Below are positions 1 through 9,080 of a stretch of DNA of 64,000 nucleotides, one piece after another. The position numbers were made by a program, and so were the translations under genes. Under the pieces are notes generated by a model. That model searched no databases. It was given only the letters and a program-made list of their open reading frames with translations, and was not told the DNA's origin. Positions within the stretch are counted from its first letter, which is position 1, and every line of letters begins with the position of its first letter. The stretch is from NCBI RefSeq assembly GCF_018129995.1, contig NZ_JAFCKS010000002.1, forward strand, positions 620,001-684,000, given 5' to 3'. The stretch is from Bradyrhizobium sp. SZCCT0153 (GTDB lineage: Bacteria > Pseudomonadota > Alphaproteobacteria > Rhizobiales > Xanthobacteraceae).

Positions 1-2035
1 TCTCGACTTCGCGGCGCTGGCCGACGTCCACGACATGAAGCGGCAGATGCAGACCTATCGCGGCCAGAGCGACGTCGCGGTCGAGGGCCATAACGTCAAG
101 GTCGGCCGTGGCGGCATCCGCGAGATCGAGTTCTTTGCCCAGACCCAGCAGTTGATCGCCGGCGGCCGCCATCCGGAATTGCGGGTGCGGCCAACGCTCG
201 CCGCGCTCGACATTCTCGCTTCCAGCAGCTGGATCACCTTCGCGGCGCGCGACGAACTGACCAAGGCGTACGAATTCCTGCGCCGGGTCGAGCATCGCCT
301 CCAGATGATCGCCGACGAGCAGACCCACACGCTGCCCGAGGACAAGGGGGCGGTCGAGCGCTTCGCCCTGTTCTTCGGCTATTCGGATCGCGAGGCCTTT
401 GCCCGCGATCTCCTGCGTCAGCTCGAGATCGTCCAAGGCCACTATGAAAAACTGTTCGAGGGCGACGATCCGACCGGCACGGCCAAGCTGCCGGCGCTCG
501 ACTACGGGGCGGGTCCCGAAGATCCGCGCCTGCTGCAATATTTGACGACGCTCGGCTTCAAGAAGCCTGCCGCGGTGGCGCAGACCGTGCGCGACTGGAT
601 CACCGGCGACTATCGCGTGTTCCGCGTCGAGGCGACGCGCAGCGCCTTCGTCGAATTTGTGCCGGCGCTGATCGACGGTCTCGCCCATGCCGAGGAGCCG
701 GATCGCGCGGTCGTGGCGTTCGATCATTTCCTCGGAGCGCTCCAGCGTGGCGGCCGGCTGATCACGCTGCTCGGCCAGAACCGCGATCTCGTCGCGCTCG
801 TGGCCCTGGTGCTCGGCGCGGCGCCGCGGCTCGGCGAGATGCTGGCGCGGCAGCCGCAGCTCATGGACGGCCTGATCGATCCGCGCTTCTTCGGCGCCAT
901 GCCCGACCGGCAGGAATTGTCGGGGCGGCTCGCGACGACCGTGCAGGACGCCGGCTCCTACGAAGAGTTCCTCGATCGCCTGCGCCTGTTCGGGCAGGAG
1001 AGTCTGTTCCTGATCGGCACGCGCATCCTCTCAGGCACGGTCTCGGCGCCGCAGGCGAGCACGGCCTTCGCCGACGTCGCCGAAGGCATCGTCCATACGG
1101 TGCATGGCCTCGTCGCCGACCGCTTCGCCGCGCAGCACGGCCGCATCAAGGGGCAGGAGACCGCGATCATCGCGATGGGCCGGCTCGGCAGCCGCGAGAT
1201 GACGGCGTCGTCCGATCTCGACCTGATCCTGCTCTACGATTTCGACCGCGACGATCCCGACTCCGACGGTGCGAAGTCACTGCAAGGTGCGCATTATTTC
1301 GCTCGCTTCACCCAGCGCCTGATCAGCGCGTTCACGACGCGCACCAATTACGGCGTGCTCTACGAGATCGACATGCGCCTGCGCCCCTCGGGGCGCGCCG
1401 GCCCCGTGGCTTCGAGCCTGGTTTCGTTCGCGGACTACCAGACCAATGAGGCCTGGACCTGGGAGCACATGGCATTGACGCGCGCACGCGTGGTGTCGGC
1501 ATCGCCCGAATTCGGGGAACGGATCGAACGCGTCATCCGGGATGTCCTGACCCGGCGCCGCGACCCCGCAATCACGGCCAACGATGTCGCCGACATGCGG
1601 CGCGCGATCGCCCAGGAGAAGGGCGAGGCCGATTGCTGGGATCTCAAGTATGCCGCCGGCGGCATGGTCGACATCGACTTCATCGCGCAATATCTCCAGC
1701 TCGTGCACGCTCACGACAAGCCGGACATCCTCGACGTCAGTACGATGCAGGTGCTGGAAAATGCATCAAGGCTTGGCGTGATGGCGCAATCGGAAACCGA
1801 GATATTGCGTGCCGCGGCGCGGCTCTATCACGACCTGACGCAGATCCTGCGGCTTTGCGTCAGCGACCGCTTCAAGCCCGAGACCGCCGGCACCGATCTT
1901 CTGCGTGTGATGGCGCGCGCCGGCGATGCGCCGGATTTCTCGTCGCTGGAAGCGCGTGTGAAGGAGACGCAGGGCGAGGTGCGGCGCGTGTTCACGGCGC
2001 TGCTGGAAACGACGTCGCCTTCTTCAGCGAGGTAA
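1..2035 (+). CDS. glnE: Glutamine synthetase adenylyltransferase GlnE (5' end outside window)
   Basis: Bifunctional enzyme that adenylylates and deadenylylates glutamine synthetase in response to nitrogen status through PII. The frame is open from base 2, so only the C-terminal ~677 residues of a protein usually near 950-1000 residues are present. The end of the first nucleotidyltransferase half is visible (GRGGIREIEFF), followed by the central helical linker. The second nucleotidyltransferase domain carries the GSREMTASSDLDL motif at about bases 1187-1225, with the DxD metal-binding acidic pair. The gene is convergent with the formate dehydrogenase operon and its last 44 bases overlap the 3' end of fdsD on the other strand. 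Family assignment is secure; the true start is not visible. Confidence 0.95.
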   Translation, partial: LDFAALADVHDMKRQMQTYRGQSDVAVEGHNVKVGRGGIREIEFFAQTQQLIAGGRHPELRVRPTLAALDILASSSWITFAARDELTKAYEFLRRVEHRLQMIADEQTHTLPEDKGAVERFALFFGYSDREAFARDLLRQLEIVQGHYEKLFEGDDPTGTAKLPALDYGAGPEDPRLLQYLTTLGFKKPAAVAQTVRDWITGDYRVFRVEATRSAFVEFVPALIDGLAHAEEPDRAVVAFDHFLGALQRGGRLITLLGQNRDLVALVALVLGAAPRLGEMLARQPQLMDGLIDPRFFGAMPDRQELSGRLATTVQDAGSYEEFLDRLRLFGQESLFLIGTRILSGTVSAPQASTAFADVAEGIVHTVHGLVADRFAAQHGRIKGQETAIIAMGRLGSREMTASSDLDLILLYDFDRDDPDSDGAKSLQGAHYFARFTQRLISAFTTRTNYGVLYEIDMRLRPSGRAGPVASSLVSFADYQTNEAWTWEHMALTRARVVSASPEFGERIERVIRDVLTRRRDPAITANDVADMRRAIAQEKGEADCWDLKYAAGGMVDIDFIAQYLQLVHAHDKPDILDVSTMQVLENASRLGVMAQSETEILRAAARLYHDLTQILRLCVSDRFKPETAGTDLLRVMARAGDAPDFSSLEARVKETQGEVRRVFTALLETTSPSSAR

Positions 2036-2225
2036 GCGCCTCGCGCACGTTCGGCTCCAGGCCCGCGCCGCCGGCATCGAGATGGGCGAAGATCGCGCGC
2101 TTCATCCGGGGATCCCAGAACTTCCTGATGTGCTCGGCGATTCCCGGCACGGCCTTGTCGTGACCCTGGCTGCGGAAGAACGTGCCGATCTGGTTGGCCA
2201 TGTAGATCAAACGGTCAGGCGACAT
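1992..2225 (-). CDS. fdsD: Formate dehydrogenase delta subunit FdsD
   Basis: Small accessory subunit of the soluble NAD-dependent molybdenum formate dehydrogenase; in related systems FdsD is needed for an active complex. About 77 residues, starting MSPDRLIYMANQIGTFF, with the family's conserved pattern of an N-terminal helix and a later RKFWDPRMK segment. I chose the ATG at 2225 because a GGAG ribosome-binding site lies 7 bases upstream and it overlaps the fdhD stop by 11 bases; an upstream ATG at 2300 would lie well inside fdhD. Last gene of the fds operon; its 3' end runs antisense into glnE. Confidence 0.85.
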   Translation of the reverse strand: MSPDRLIYMANQIGTFFRSQGHDKAVPGIAEHIRKFWDPRMKRAIFAHLDAGGAGLEPNVREALTSLKKATSFPAAP

Positions 2226-3042
2226 CGGCAATCTCCGTGGCATGACGGGCGACAACCCGGCCGCCATGCGAAAACACTTCGAACCCGTCCTGGCGGGCAA
2301 TGGCTATCAACGTGATGCCGGCGGCCTCCGCCGTGCGCACGGCCAGCGCGGTCGGTGCGGAGACGGCGACCATCACCGGCACGCCGATGGCGGCGGTCTT
2401 CTGCACCATCTCGACCGAGACCCGGCTCGTCAGCAGCACCATGCCGCCGCTTGCAGCCGTGCGGCTGCGCGCCAGCGAACCGGCGAGCTTGTCGAGCGCG
2501 TTGTGGCGGCCGACATCCTCGCGCAGCGCGACGATACCGCCGGCGGGTGACCAGAACGCGGCGGCGTGAACGGCGCGGGTTTGCAAATTGATCGATTGCA
2601 GCGGCGCGATGGCCTGCACCGCCGCCATGATCTGCTCGGGCGTAAACGTCTGTCCCTGCGGCACGACGGCCGCAGGCCGCACGGCCTCGGCAATCGAATC
2701 GATGCCGCAGAGACCGCAGCCGGTCGGGCCGGCGATGTGGCGGCGGCGCTGGCTGATGCGTGCGGCATCTTCCGGCGCCAGCCACATACGCAGCTCGATG
2801 CCATCGTCGAGGCGGACCACTTCGAGCGACTTGATGTCGTCGACCGATCTGATGATGCCTTCGTCCAGGCTGAAGCCGACGGCGAAGTCTTCCAGGTTCT
2901 GCGGCGTTCCCATCATGACGGCGTAGGTGCCGCCATTGTAGGTCAGCGCCAGCGGCGTCTCTTCGGGGATCAGCCGCGTGCCTTCGGACGCAGCACCGTC
3001 GCGCCAGATTTCGCGGTCGATGGCCTGGACCGGCACGTGCAT
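2215..3042 (-). CDS. fdhD: Formate dehydrogenase sulfurtransferase FdhD
   Basis: Accessory protein that moves sulfur from a cysteine desulfurase to the bis-MGD molybdenum cofactor before it enters the formate dehydrogenase catalytic subunit. The start MHVPVQAIDREIW at 3042 lies just after the fdsA stop; the longer open frame back to 3282 would lie inside fdsA and has low-complexity Arg/Ser composition, so it was discarded. The FdhD Cys-x-x-Cys motif is present (GCGLCG), as is the C-terminal segment with GGIVALREDVGRHNALDK typical of the family. About 275 residues, normal length. It sits between fdsA and fdsD, the usual fds operon order. Confidence 0.95.
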   Translation of the reverse strand: MHVPVQAIDREIWRDGAASEGTRLIPEETPLALTYNGGTYAVMMGTPQNLEDFAVGFSLDEGIIRSVDDIKSLEVVRLDDGIELRMWLAPEDAARISQRRRHIAGPTGCGLCGIDSIAEAVRPAAVVPQGQTFTPEQIMAAVQAIAPLQSINLQTRAVHAAAFWSPAGGIVALREDVGRHNALDKLAGSLARSRTAASGGMVLLTSRVSVEMVQKTAAIGVPVMVAVSAPTALAVRTAEAAGITLIAIARQDGFEVFSHGGRVVARHATEIADVA

Positions 3043-3046
3043 GCCG

Positions 3047-5920
3047 CTACTCCGCAGCTTCTGCCGGTGCGATGCGACGGGAGTGCCGCGCCTGCTCATC
3101 ATAGGCCTTCTGCCAGTCGGACGGTCCGTTCGACGGCGAGATCTGCACCGCCGTGACCTTGTATTCGGGGCAGTTGGTCGCCCAGTCCGAATACTCGGTC
3201 GTGATGACGTTGGCCTGCGTGTCCGGGTGATGGAAGGTGGTGTAGACGACGCCCGGCGCGACACGGTCGGTGATCTCCGCACGCAGCGTCGTCTCGCCGG
3301 CGCGACTCTTCAGCCGCACCCAGTCGCCGTCGCGCACGCCGCGCTGCTCGGCGTCGTGCGGATGGATCTCGAGCCGGTCCTCGGCATGCCAGATCACGTT
3401 CTCGGTGCGCCGCGTCTGCGCGCCGACATTGTACTGGCTGAGGATGCGCCCCGTGGTGAGCAACAGCGGGAAGCGCGGGCCGGTGCGCTCGTCGGTCGCG
3501 ACATATTCGGTGACGATGAACTTGCCCTTGCCGCGGACGAAGCCGTCGATATGCATCACCGGCGTACCCTCCGGCGCCTTCTCGTTGCAGGGCCACTGCA
3601 CCGAGCCGAGCTCGTCGAGCTTGGCGTAGGAGACGCCGGCGAAGGTCGGCGTCAGCGCCGCGATCTCGTCCATGATCTCGGACGGGTGACTGTAGTTCAT
3701 CTCGAAGCCCATGGCCTTGGCAAGGGCGATGGTGACCTCCCAATCGGCCATGCCGTTCTTCGGCGTCATCACCTTGCGCACGCGCTGGACGCGGCGCTCG
3801 GCATTTGTGAAGGTGCCGTCCTTCTCGAGGAAACTCGAACCGGGCAGGAAGACGTGAGCGTAGTTCGCGGTCTCGTTCAGGAAGAGATCGTGAACGATCA
3901 CGCATTCCATCGCCGACAACGCCGCCACCACATGCTTGGTGTTGGGGTCGGATTGCAGGATATCCTCGCCCTGCACGTAGATGCCCATGAACGTGCCTTC
4001 GATCGCGGCATCGAACATGTTGGGAATGCGCAGGCCCGGCTCCGGGTTGAGCTTGACGTTCCAAAGCGCCTCGAATTGGTCGCGCACGGCGTCGCCTGAG
4101 ATGTGGCGATAGCCCGGCAGCTCGTGCGGGAACGAGCCCATGTCGCAGGAGCCCTGCACGTTGTTCTGGCCGCGCAGAGGGTTCACGCCGACGCCGGGAC
4201 GGCCGATATTGCCTGTTGCCATCGCGAGGTTGGCGATCGCGATCACGGTGGTCGAGCCCTGGCTGTGCTCGGTGACGCCGAGGCCGTAGTAAATGGCGCC
4301 ATTGCCGCCGGTGGCGTAGATGCGGGCCGCTTCGCGCAGATCGTGCGGGTCGACGCCAGTCAGGATGGCGGTTGCTTCCGGGCTGTTGTTCGGCTGGGCC
4401 ACGAACGCCGCCCATTCCTCGAACTCGGTCCAGTCGCAGCGTTCGCGCACGAACGCTTCGTTGACGAGCCCTTCGGTGACGATGACATGCGCCAGCGCCG
4501 TCACGACGGCGACGTTGGTGCCGGGCATCAGGGGCAAGTGCAGCGCCTTCACATGCGGCGATTCCACCATCTCGGTGCGGCGCGGATCAATCACGATCAG
4601 CTTGGCGCCCTGGCGTAGCCGCTTTTTCAGGCGCGAGGCGAAGACCGGGTGAGCCGAGGCCGGATTGGCACCGATGATCACGGCGACGTCGGTATGCTCG
4701 ACCGAGTCGAAGTCCTGTGTGCCGGCCGACGTGCCGAACGTCACAGAAAGACCATAACCGGTTGGAGAGTGGCAGACGCGCGCGCAGGTATCGACATTGT
4801 TGTTGCCGAAGCCGGCGCGGATCAGCTTCTGCACCAGATAGGTTTCTTCATTGGTGCAGCGGGACGAGGTGATGCCGCCGATGGCGTCGCGACCGTACTT
4901 CGTCTGGATGCCCCGCATCTTCGCTGCGGCAAAGGAGAACGCCTCGTCCCACGGCACTTCGCGCCAGGGATCCTCGATCCGCTCGCGGATCATCGGCTTG
5001 AGGATGCGTTCCTTGTGATTGGTGTAACCCCAGGCGAAGCGGCCCTTGACGCAGGAATGGCCCCGATTGGCCTTGCCGTCCTTGTACGGCACCATGCGAA
5101 CCACTTCCTCGCCGCGCATCTCGGCCTTGAACGTGCAGCCGACGCCGCAATAGGCGCAGGTGGTGACGACGGAGTGCTCGGGCTGGCCGATCTCGATCAC
5201 GGACTTCTCGGTCAGCGTCGCGGTCGGGCAGGCCTGCACGCAGGCGCCGCAGGAGACGCATTCGGAGCCGAGGAAGCTTTCGCTCATTCCCGGCGAGACG
5301 CGGCTGTCGAAGCCACGGCCCGAGATGGTCAGGGCGAAGGTGCCTTGGACCTCCTCGCAGGCGCGGACGCAGCGCGAACAGACGATGCACTTGGAAGGAT
5401 CGTAGGTGAAGTAGGGATTCGACTCGTCCTTCGGCATCCAGGCGGCGTTGACCTCGCCGTTGGACTTCGCGAAGACGTGGTTCTCACCTTCATAGCCGTA
5501 GCGCACGTCGCGCAGGCCCACCGCGCCGGCCATGTCCTGCAACTCGCAATCGCCGTTGGCGCCGCAGGTGAGGCAGTCGAGCGGATGGTCGGAGATGTAG
5601 AGCTCCATCACGCCCTTGCGCAGCTTCTTCAGCCGTTCGCTCTGGGTGTGCACGACCAGGCCGGACATGACCGGCGTGGTGCAGGAGGCCGGGGTGCCGG
5701 CACGGCCCTCGATCTCGACCACGCAAAGGCGGCACGAGCCGAACGCATCGACCATGTCGGTCGCGCAGAGTTTTGGGATCTGGTGGCCGGCGTCCATGGC
5801 AGCCCGCATGATCGAGGTGCCCTCGGGCACGGTGACCTCGTTGCCGTCGATGGTCAGCGTCACCATCGTTTCCGATTTCGAGCGCGGCGTGCCGAAGTCG
5901 ATTTCTTCGATCAGAGACAT
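3047..5920 (-). CDS. fdsA: NAD-dependent formate dehydrogenase alpha (catalytic) subunit FdsA
   Basis: Cytoplasmic catalytic subunit, formate to CO2, 957 residues. N-terminal [2Fe-2S] ferredoxin domain (Cys52, 63, 66, 80), a HxxxCxxCxxxxxC cluster near residues 112-125, two ferredoxin-type [4Fe-4S] sites (CIVCSRC at 178-184 and CVSCGACVQAC at 221-231), then the molybdopterin domain starting CAYCGVGC at 255. The active-site ligand is a cysteine, not selenocysteine: RVCHSPT places Cys383 and His384 where characterised Fds enzymes have Mo-Cys and the catalytic His. The C-terminal molybdopterin dinucleotide-binding domain is intact. It lies 10 bases after fdsB and 4 bases before fdhD, and would supply NADH from the formate produced by the oxalate pathway encoded elsewhere in the window. 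Confidence 0.97.
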   Translation of the reverse strand: MSLIEEIDFGTPRSKSETMVTLTIDGNEVTVPEGTSIMRAAMDAGHQIPKLCATDMVDAFGSCRLCVVEIEGRAGTPASCTTPVMSGLVVHTQSERLKKLRKGVMELYISDHPLDCLTCGANGDCELQDMAGAVGLRDVRYGYEGENHVFAKSNGEVNAAWMPKDESNPYFTYDPSKCIVCSRCVRACEEVQGTFALTISGRGFDSRVSPGMSESFLGSECVSCGACVQACPTATLTEKSVIEIGQPEHSVVTTCAYCGVGCTFKAEMRGEEVVRMVPYKDGKANRGHSCVKGRFAWGYTNHKERILKPMIRERIEDPWREVPWDEAFSFAAAKMRGIQTKYGRDAIGGITSSRCTNEETYLVQKLIRAGFGNNNVDTCARVCHSPTGYGLSVTFGTSAGTQDFDSVEHTDVAVIIGANPASAHPVFASRLKKRLRQGAKLIVIDPRRTEMVESPHVKALHLPLMPGTNVAVVTALAHVIVTEGLVNEAFVRERCDWTEFEEWAAFVAQPNNSPEATAILTGVDPHDLREAARIYATGGNGAIYYGLGVTEHSQGSTTVIAIANLAMATGNIGRPGVGVNPLRGQNNVQGSCDMGSFPHELPGYRHISGDAVRDQFEALWNVKLNPEPGLRIPNMFDAAIEGTFMGIYVQGEDILQSDPNTKHVVAALSAMECVIVHDLFLNETANYAHVFLPGSSFLEKDGTFTNAERRVQRVRKVMTPKNGMADWEVTIALAKAMGFEMNYSHPSEIMDEIAALTPTFAGVSYAKLDELGSVQWPCNEKAPEGTPVMHIDGFVRGKGKFIVTEYVATDERTGPRFPLLLTTGRILSQYNVGAQTRRTENVIWHAEDRLEIHPHDAEQRGVRDGDWVRLKSRAGETTLRAEITDRVAPGVVYTTFHHPDTQANVITTEYSDWATNCPEYKVTAVQISPSNGPSDWQKAYDEQARHSRRIAPAEAAE

Positions 5921-5930
5921 TGTCGTTCTC

Positions 5931-7487
5931 CTATTCAGCGGCCTGAAGCGTGGTCGGCGCCGGGACGAAGTCCTCCCGGAAGTGCTTCAATGCGCTGAGC
6001 ACGGGGTAGGGCGTGAAGCCGCCGAGCGCGCAGAGCGAGCCGAATTTCATGGTGTTGCAGAGGTCTTCGACGAGCGCGAGGTTTTCGCTGACGCGCTCGC
6101 CGCGCATGATCTTCTCGATGGTTTCGACGCCGCGGGTCGAGCCGATGCGGCAAGGCGTGCACTTGCCGCAGGATTCGATGGCGCAGAACTCCATCGCGAA
6201 GCGCGCCTGCCTGCGCATGTCGACGCTGTCGTCGAACACGACGATGCCGCCATGGCCGATCAGGCCGTCGCGCGCGGTAAAGGCCTCGTAGTCGAACGGC
6301 GTGTCGAATAGCGCGCGCGGGAAATAGGCTCCGAGCGGACCACCGACCTGCACGGCACGCACCGGGCGGCCGGTGAACGTGCCGCCGCCGATGTCGTCGA
6401 CGAGCTCGCCGAGCGTTACGCCGAACGCCGTTTCGAACAGGCCGCCATGGCGGATATTGCCGGCGAGCTGGATCGGCATCGTGCCGCGCGAGCGGCCCAT
6501 GCCGAAATCGGCATAGGCTTTCGCACCCTCGGCGAGGATGAAGGGGATGGCCGCGAACGACAGCACATTGTTGATGACGGTCGGCTTGCCGAACAGGCCG
6601 TGATGCGCCGGCAGCGGCGGCTTGGCACGCACGAGGCCGCGGCGGCCTTCGAGGCTCTCCAGCAGCGAGGTCTCTTCGCCGCAGACGTAGGCGCCGGCGC
6701 CGACGCGCACCTCGAGATCGAAGCTGTATGTGGACCCGCCGATCTTGTCGCCGAGATAGCCGCCGCGCCTCGCTGCCATGATGGCGGCATTCATCGCTTC
6801 GACCGCGTGCGGATATTCGCTGCGGATGTAGATGTAACCCTTGGTGGCGCCGACGGTGATGCCGGCTGTGGTCATGCCCTCGATCACCAGGAACGGGTCG
6901 CCCTCCATGATCATGCGGTCGGCGAAGGTGCCGCTATCGCCTTCGTCGGCGTTACAGACGATGAATTTGCGGTCGGCCTTGGTCTGGGCAACCGTCTTCC
7001 ACTTGATGCCGGTCGGGAAGCCCGCGCCGCCGCGGCCGCGCAGGCCGGATGCGGTGACCTCGGCAAGGATCGCATCGGAGCCGAGCGAGAGCGCGCGCTC
7101 CAGCCCCTTGTAGCCGCCATGGGCGCGGTAGTCGTCGAGCGAGCGCGGGTCGATGACGCCGCAGCGGGCGAAGGTGAGACGGGTCTGGCGCTTGAGCCAT
7201 GGGATCTCGTCGGTCGCGCCGAGCCGCAGCAGGTGCGGCGTGTTGCTGGCGAGCGCGTCGAGCAGGGAGGGGACATCGGCCTCGGTGACCGGGCCAAAGG
7301 CGATCCGGCCCTGCGGCGTCGCGACCTCGATCAGCGGCTCCAGCCAGTACAGGCCGCGCGAGCCGGTCCTGACGATCTCGACCGCAACGCCGCGCTTGGC
7401 CGCAGCCTGTTCAAGTGCCAGCGCAACCTCGTCGGCGCCGACGGCGACCGCACCGGCATCGCGTGAGACGTATAGACGCATGTTCAT
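5931..7487 (-). CDS. fdsB: NAD-dependent formate dehydrogenase beta (diaphorase) subunit FdsB
   Basis: NuoF-like subunit that passes electrons from FdsA to NAD+ through FMN and a [4Fe-4S] cluster. 518 residues, with an N-terminal thioredoxin-like extension fused to the NuoF core. Visible motifs: NADH/FMN-binding GLRGRGGAGFPTG, CNADEGDSGTF, the GAGAYVCGEETSL flavin segment, and the C-terminal cluster motif ESCGKCTPCRIG. The start ATG overlaps the fdsG stop by 4 bases (ATGA), so the two are translationally coupled. Family and operon position agree fully. Confidence 0.96.
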   Translation of the reverse strand: MNMRLYVSRDAGAVAVGADEVALALEQAAAKRGVAVEIVRTGSRGLYWLEPLIEVATPQGRIAFGPVTEADVPSLLDALASNTPHLLRLGATDEIPWLKRQTRLTFARCGVIDPRSLDDYRAHGGYKGLERALSLGSDAILAEVTASGLRGRGGAGFPTGIKWKTVAQTKADRKFIVCNADEGDSGTFADRMIMEGDPFLVIEGMTTAGITVGATKGYIYIRSEYPHAVEAMNAAIMAARRGGYLGDKIGGSTYSFDLEVRVGAGAYVCGEETSLLESLEGRRGLVRAKPPLPAHHGLFGKPTVINNVLSFAAIPFILAEGAKAYADFGMGRSRGTMPIQLAGNIRHGGLFETAFGVTLGELVDDIGGGTFTGRPVRAVQVGGPLGAYFPRALFDTPFDYEAFTARDGLIGHGGIVVFDDSVDMRRQARFAMEFCAIESCGKCTPCRIGSTRGVETIEKIMRGERVSENLALVEDLCNTMKFGSLCALGGFTPYPVLSALKHFREDFVPAPTTLQAAE

Positions 7488-7960
7488 CGCTGCGCCTCCG
7501 CGACGAGTGCATCGATACGCGTTTCATCGAGCCTGCCGATGAGCCGGCCGTCGAGCATCGCGGACGGCGCGGTCGCGCACAGGCCAAGGCAGTAGATCGG
7601 CTCCAGCGTGACGCGATCGTCGGCCGTGGTGCTGCCTAGCGAAACGCCGAGCTTGGCCTCGGCTCGCGCCGCCAGCGCATCGCCGCCCGCCGCCTGACAA
7701 GCCTCCGCGCGGCACAGTTTCAGAACGTGTCGGCCGGCCGGCTTGTGGCGGAAATCATGATAGAACGTGAACACGCCATGCACTTCGGCGCGCGACAGAT
7801 TGAGCGCCTGCGCCACCATGGGAATGGCCGCCTCCGGCACGTAGCCGAACGCCTCTTGAAGGGCATGCAGGATGACGAGCGTCGCGCCCTCTTGCCTGGC
7901 ATGCTCGGCGATGATCTCGGCACCGCGCGTTTCGTCCCAAGGTTCGTAAGCCGCTGTCAT
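7484..7960 (-). CDS. fdsG: NAD-dependent formate dehydrogenase gamma subunit FdsG
   Basis: NuoE-like [2Fe-2S] subunit of the formate dehydrogenase complex, 158 residues. The thioredoxin-fold ferredoxin ligands are seen as LCRAEAC (Cys-x4-Cys) and CLGLC (Cys-x3-Cys). It is the first gene of the fdsGBA-fdhD-fdsD operon and overlaps fdsB by 4 bases. The start MTAAYEPW at 7960 has only a weak upstream purine stretch (GAACGAAGA). The 224-bp gap upstream is shared with a divergent LysR gene, the usual arrangement for regulation of fds by a formate-responsive LysR protein. Confidence 0.93.
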   Translation of the reverse strand: MTAAYEPWDETRGAEIIAEHARQEGATLVILHALQEAFGYVPEAAIPMVAQALNLSRAEVHGVFTFYHDFRHKPAGRHVLKLCRAEACQAAGGDALAARAEAKLGVSLGSTTADDRVTLEPIYCLGLCATAPSAMLDGRLIGRLDETRIDALVAEAQR

Positions 7961-8184
7961 TCTTCGTTCTCAACCGGAGCGTTTCTGCCTCGCAAACTAT
8001 TTGGAATCATTCGAAGATCAATAAAGCTGTCTCATGCTGCGATTGCGAATTCTGATCGATTGACGAGTGCGATCGGTCGATCTGAAATTGCGATTAAAGC
8101 CATTCCGCCGGGTGGTTTTTACGTGTTGGGAACGGGTGGGCATGCTAGCTTGCATGCCACGACACAATCCGAGGGGACGACCGG
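7961..8184. promoter_or_regulatory. Divergent fds operon / LysR regulator intergenic region
   Basis: 224 bases between two divergent starts, more A+T rich than the flanking genes. It is expected to hold both promoters and the LysR binding sites, because LysR regulators normally bind next to their own divergent promoter. I see the heptamer ATTGCGA twice near 8041-8095 but cannot define a convincing T-N11-A site by eye. None of the oxalate-type palindromes found elsewhere in the window is present here. Confidence 0.5.
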
Positions 8185-9078
8185 TTGCTCGACAAGCTTG
8201 AACTGCTGCTGGCGCTGGCGAAGGAGCGGCATTTCGGACGCGCGGCGGAGGCCTGCGGCGTGACGCAGCCGACGATGTCGACCGGGCTCAAGCAACTCGA
8301 GGAGATCCTCGGCGTGATGCTGGTCCAGCGCGGGTCCCGCTTCCAGGGTTTTACGCCGGAAGGCGAGCGGGCGCTGGACTGGGCGCGGCGGATCGTGGGC
8401 GATGCCCGTGCGATGCGCGATGAGATCAACGGGCTGAAGCACAAGCTCTCCGGCGAGATCCGCATTGCGGCGATCCCGACCGTGCTCGGCATGGTCGCCG
8501 CGCTGACCACGCCGTTTCGCGCCAGGCATCCCGAGGTGCGCTTCCGCATCCAGTCCACCACCTCGTCCGAGGTGTTGGGGCTGCTCGAAAATCTCGAGGT
8601 CGATGCGGGGCTGACCTATATCGAGAACGAGCCGATCGGCAAGGTTCGCACCATTCCGCTCTACAACGAGAGCTATCGCCTGCTGACCGCGCCGGACGGC
8701 ATGTTCGGCGATCGCGAGACGGTGACGTGGAAGGAGGTCGGGCAGGTGCCGCTGTGCCTGCTTACGCCCGACATGCAGAACCGCCGCATCATCGACCGTG
8801 CGCTGCGCTCGGTCGGCGCTGAGGCGACGCCGACGCTGACCTCGAACTCGCTGCTCGTGTTGTTCACGCATGTGAAGACGGGGCGGTGGGCGAGCGTGAT
8901 GCCGGCCAAGCTCGCCGAGACGCTCGGCCTGTCCGACACGGTGCGCTCGATCCCGATCACCGATCCCGATGTCAATTACAGCATCGGTATGGTGATCCCG
9001 CAGCGCGATCCGATGACGCCGCTGATCGCGGCGTTGGTCAATGTGGCGCGGGAAGTCGCGCCGTCGCTGCAGTCATAG
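8185..9078 (+). CDS. LysR-family regulator, divergent from the formate dehydrogenase operon
   Basis: 297-residue LysR-type transcriptional regulator. The N-terminal winged HTH contains AAEACGVTQPTMSTGLKQ near residues 19-36, followed by a linker helix and a substrate-binding domain ending VNVAREVAPSLQS. The start is TTG at 8185, preceded by GAGG about 10 bases upstream; no ATG fits the conserved N terminus. The divergent position suggests it activates fds in response to formate, as the FdsR/CbbR-like regulators do in other bacteria; this role is inferred from context. Convergent with the downstream histidine kinase gene, 2 bases apart. Confidence 0.9.
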   Translation: MLDKLELLLALAKERHFGRAAEACGVTQPTMSTGLKQLEEILGVMLVQRGSRFQGFTPEGERALDWARRIVGDARAMRDEINGLKHKLSGEIRIAAIPTVLGMVAALTTPFRARHPEVRFRIQSTTSSEVLGLLENLEVDAGLTYIENEPIGKVRTIPLYNESYRLLTAPDGMFGDRETVTWKEVGQVPLCLLTPDMQNRRIIDRALRSVGAEATPTLTSNSLLVLFTHVKTGRWASVMPAKLAETLGLSDTVRSIPITDPDVNYSIGMVIPQRDPMTPLIAALVNVAREVAPSLQS

Positions 9079-9080
9079 CG

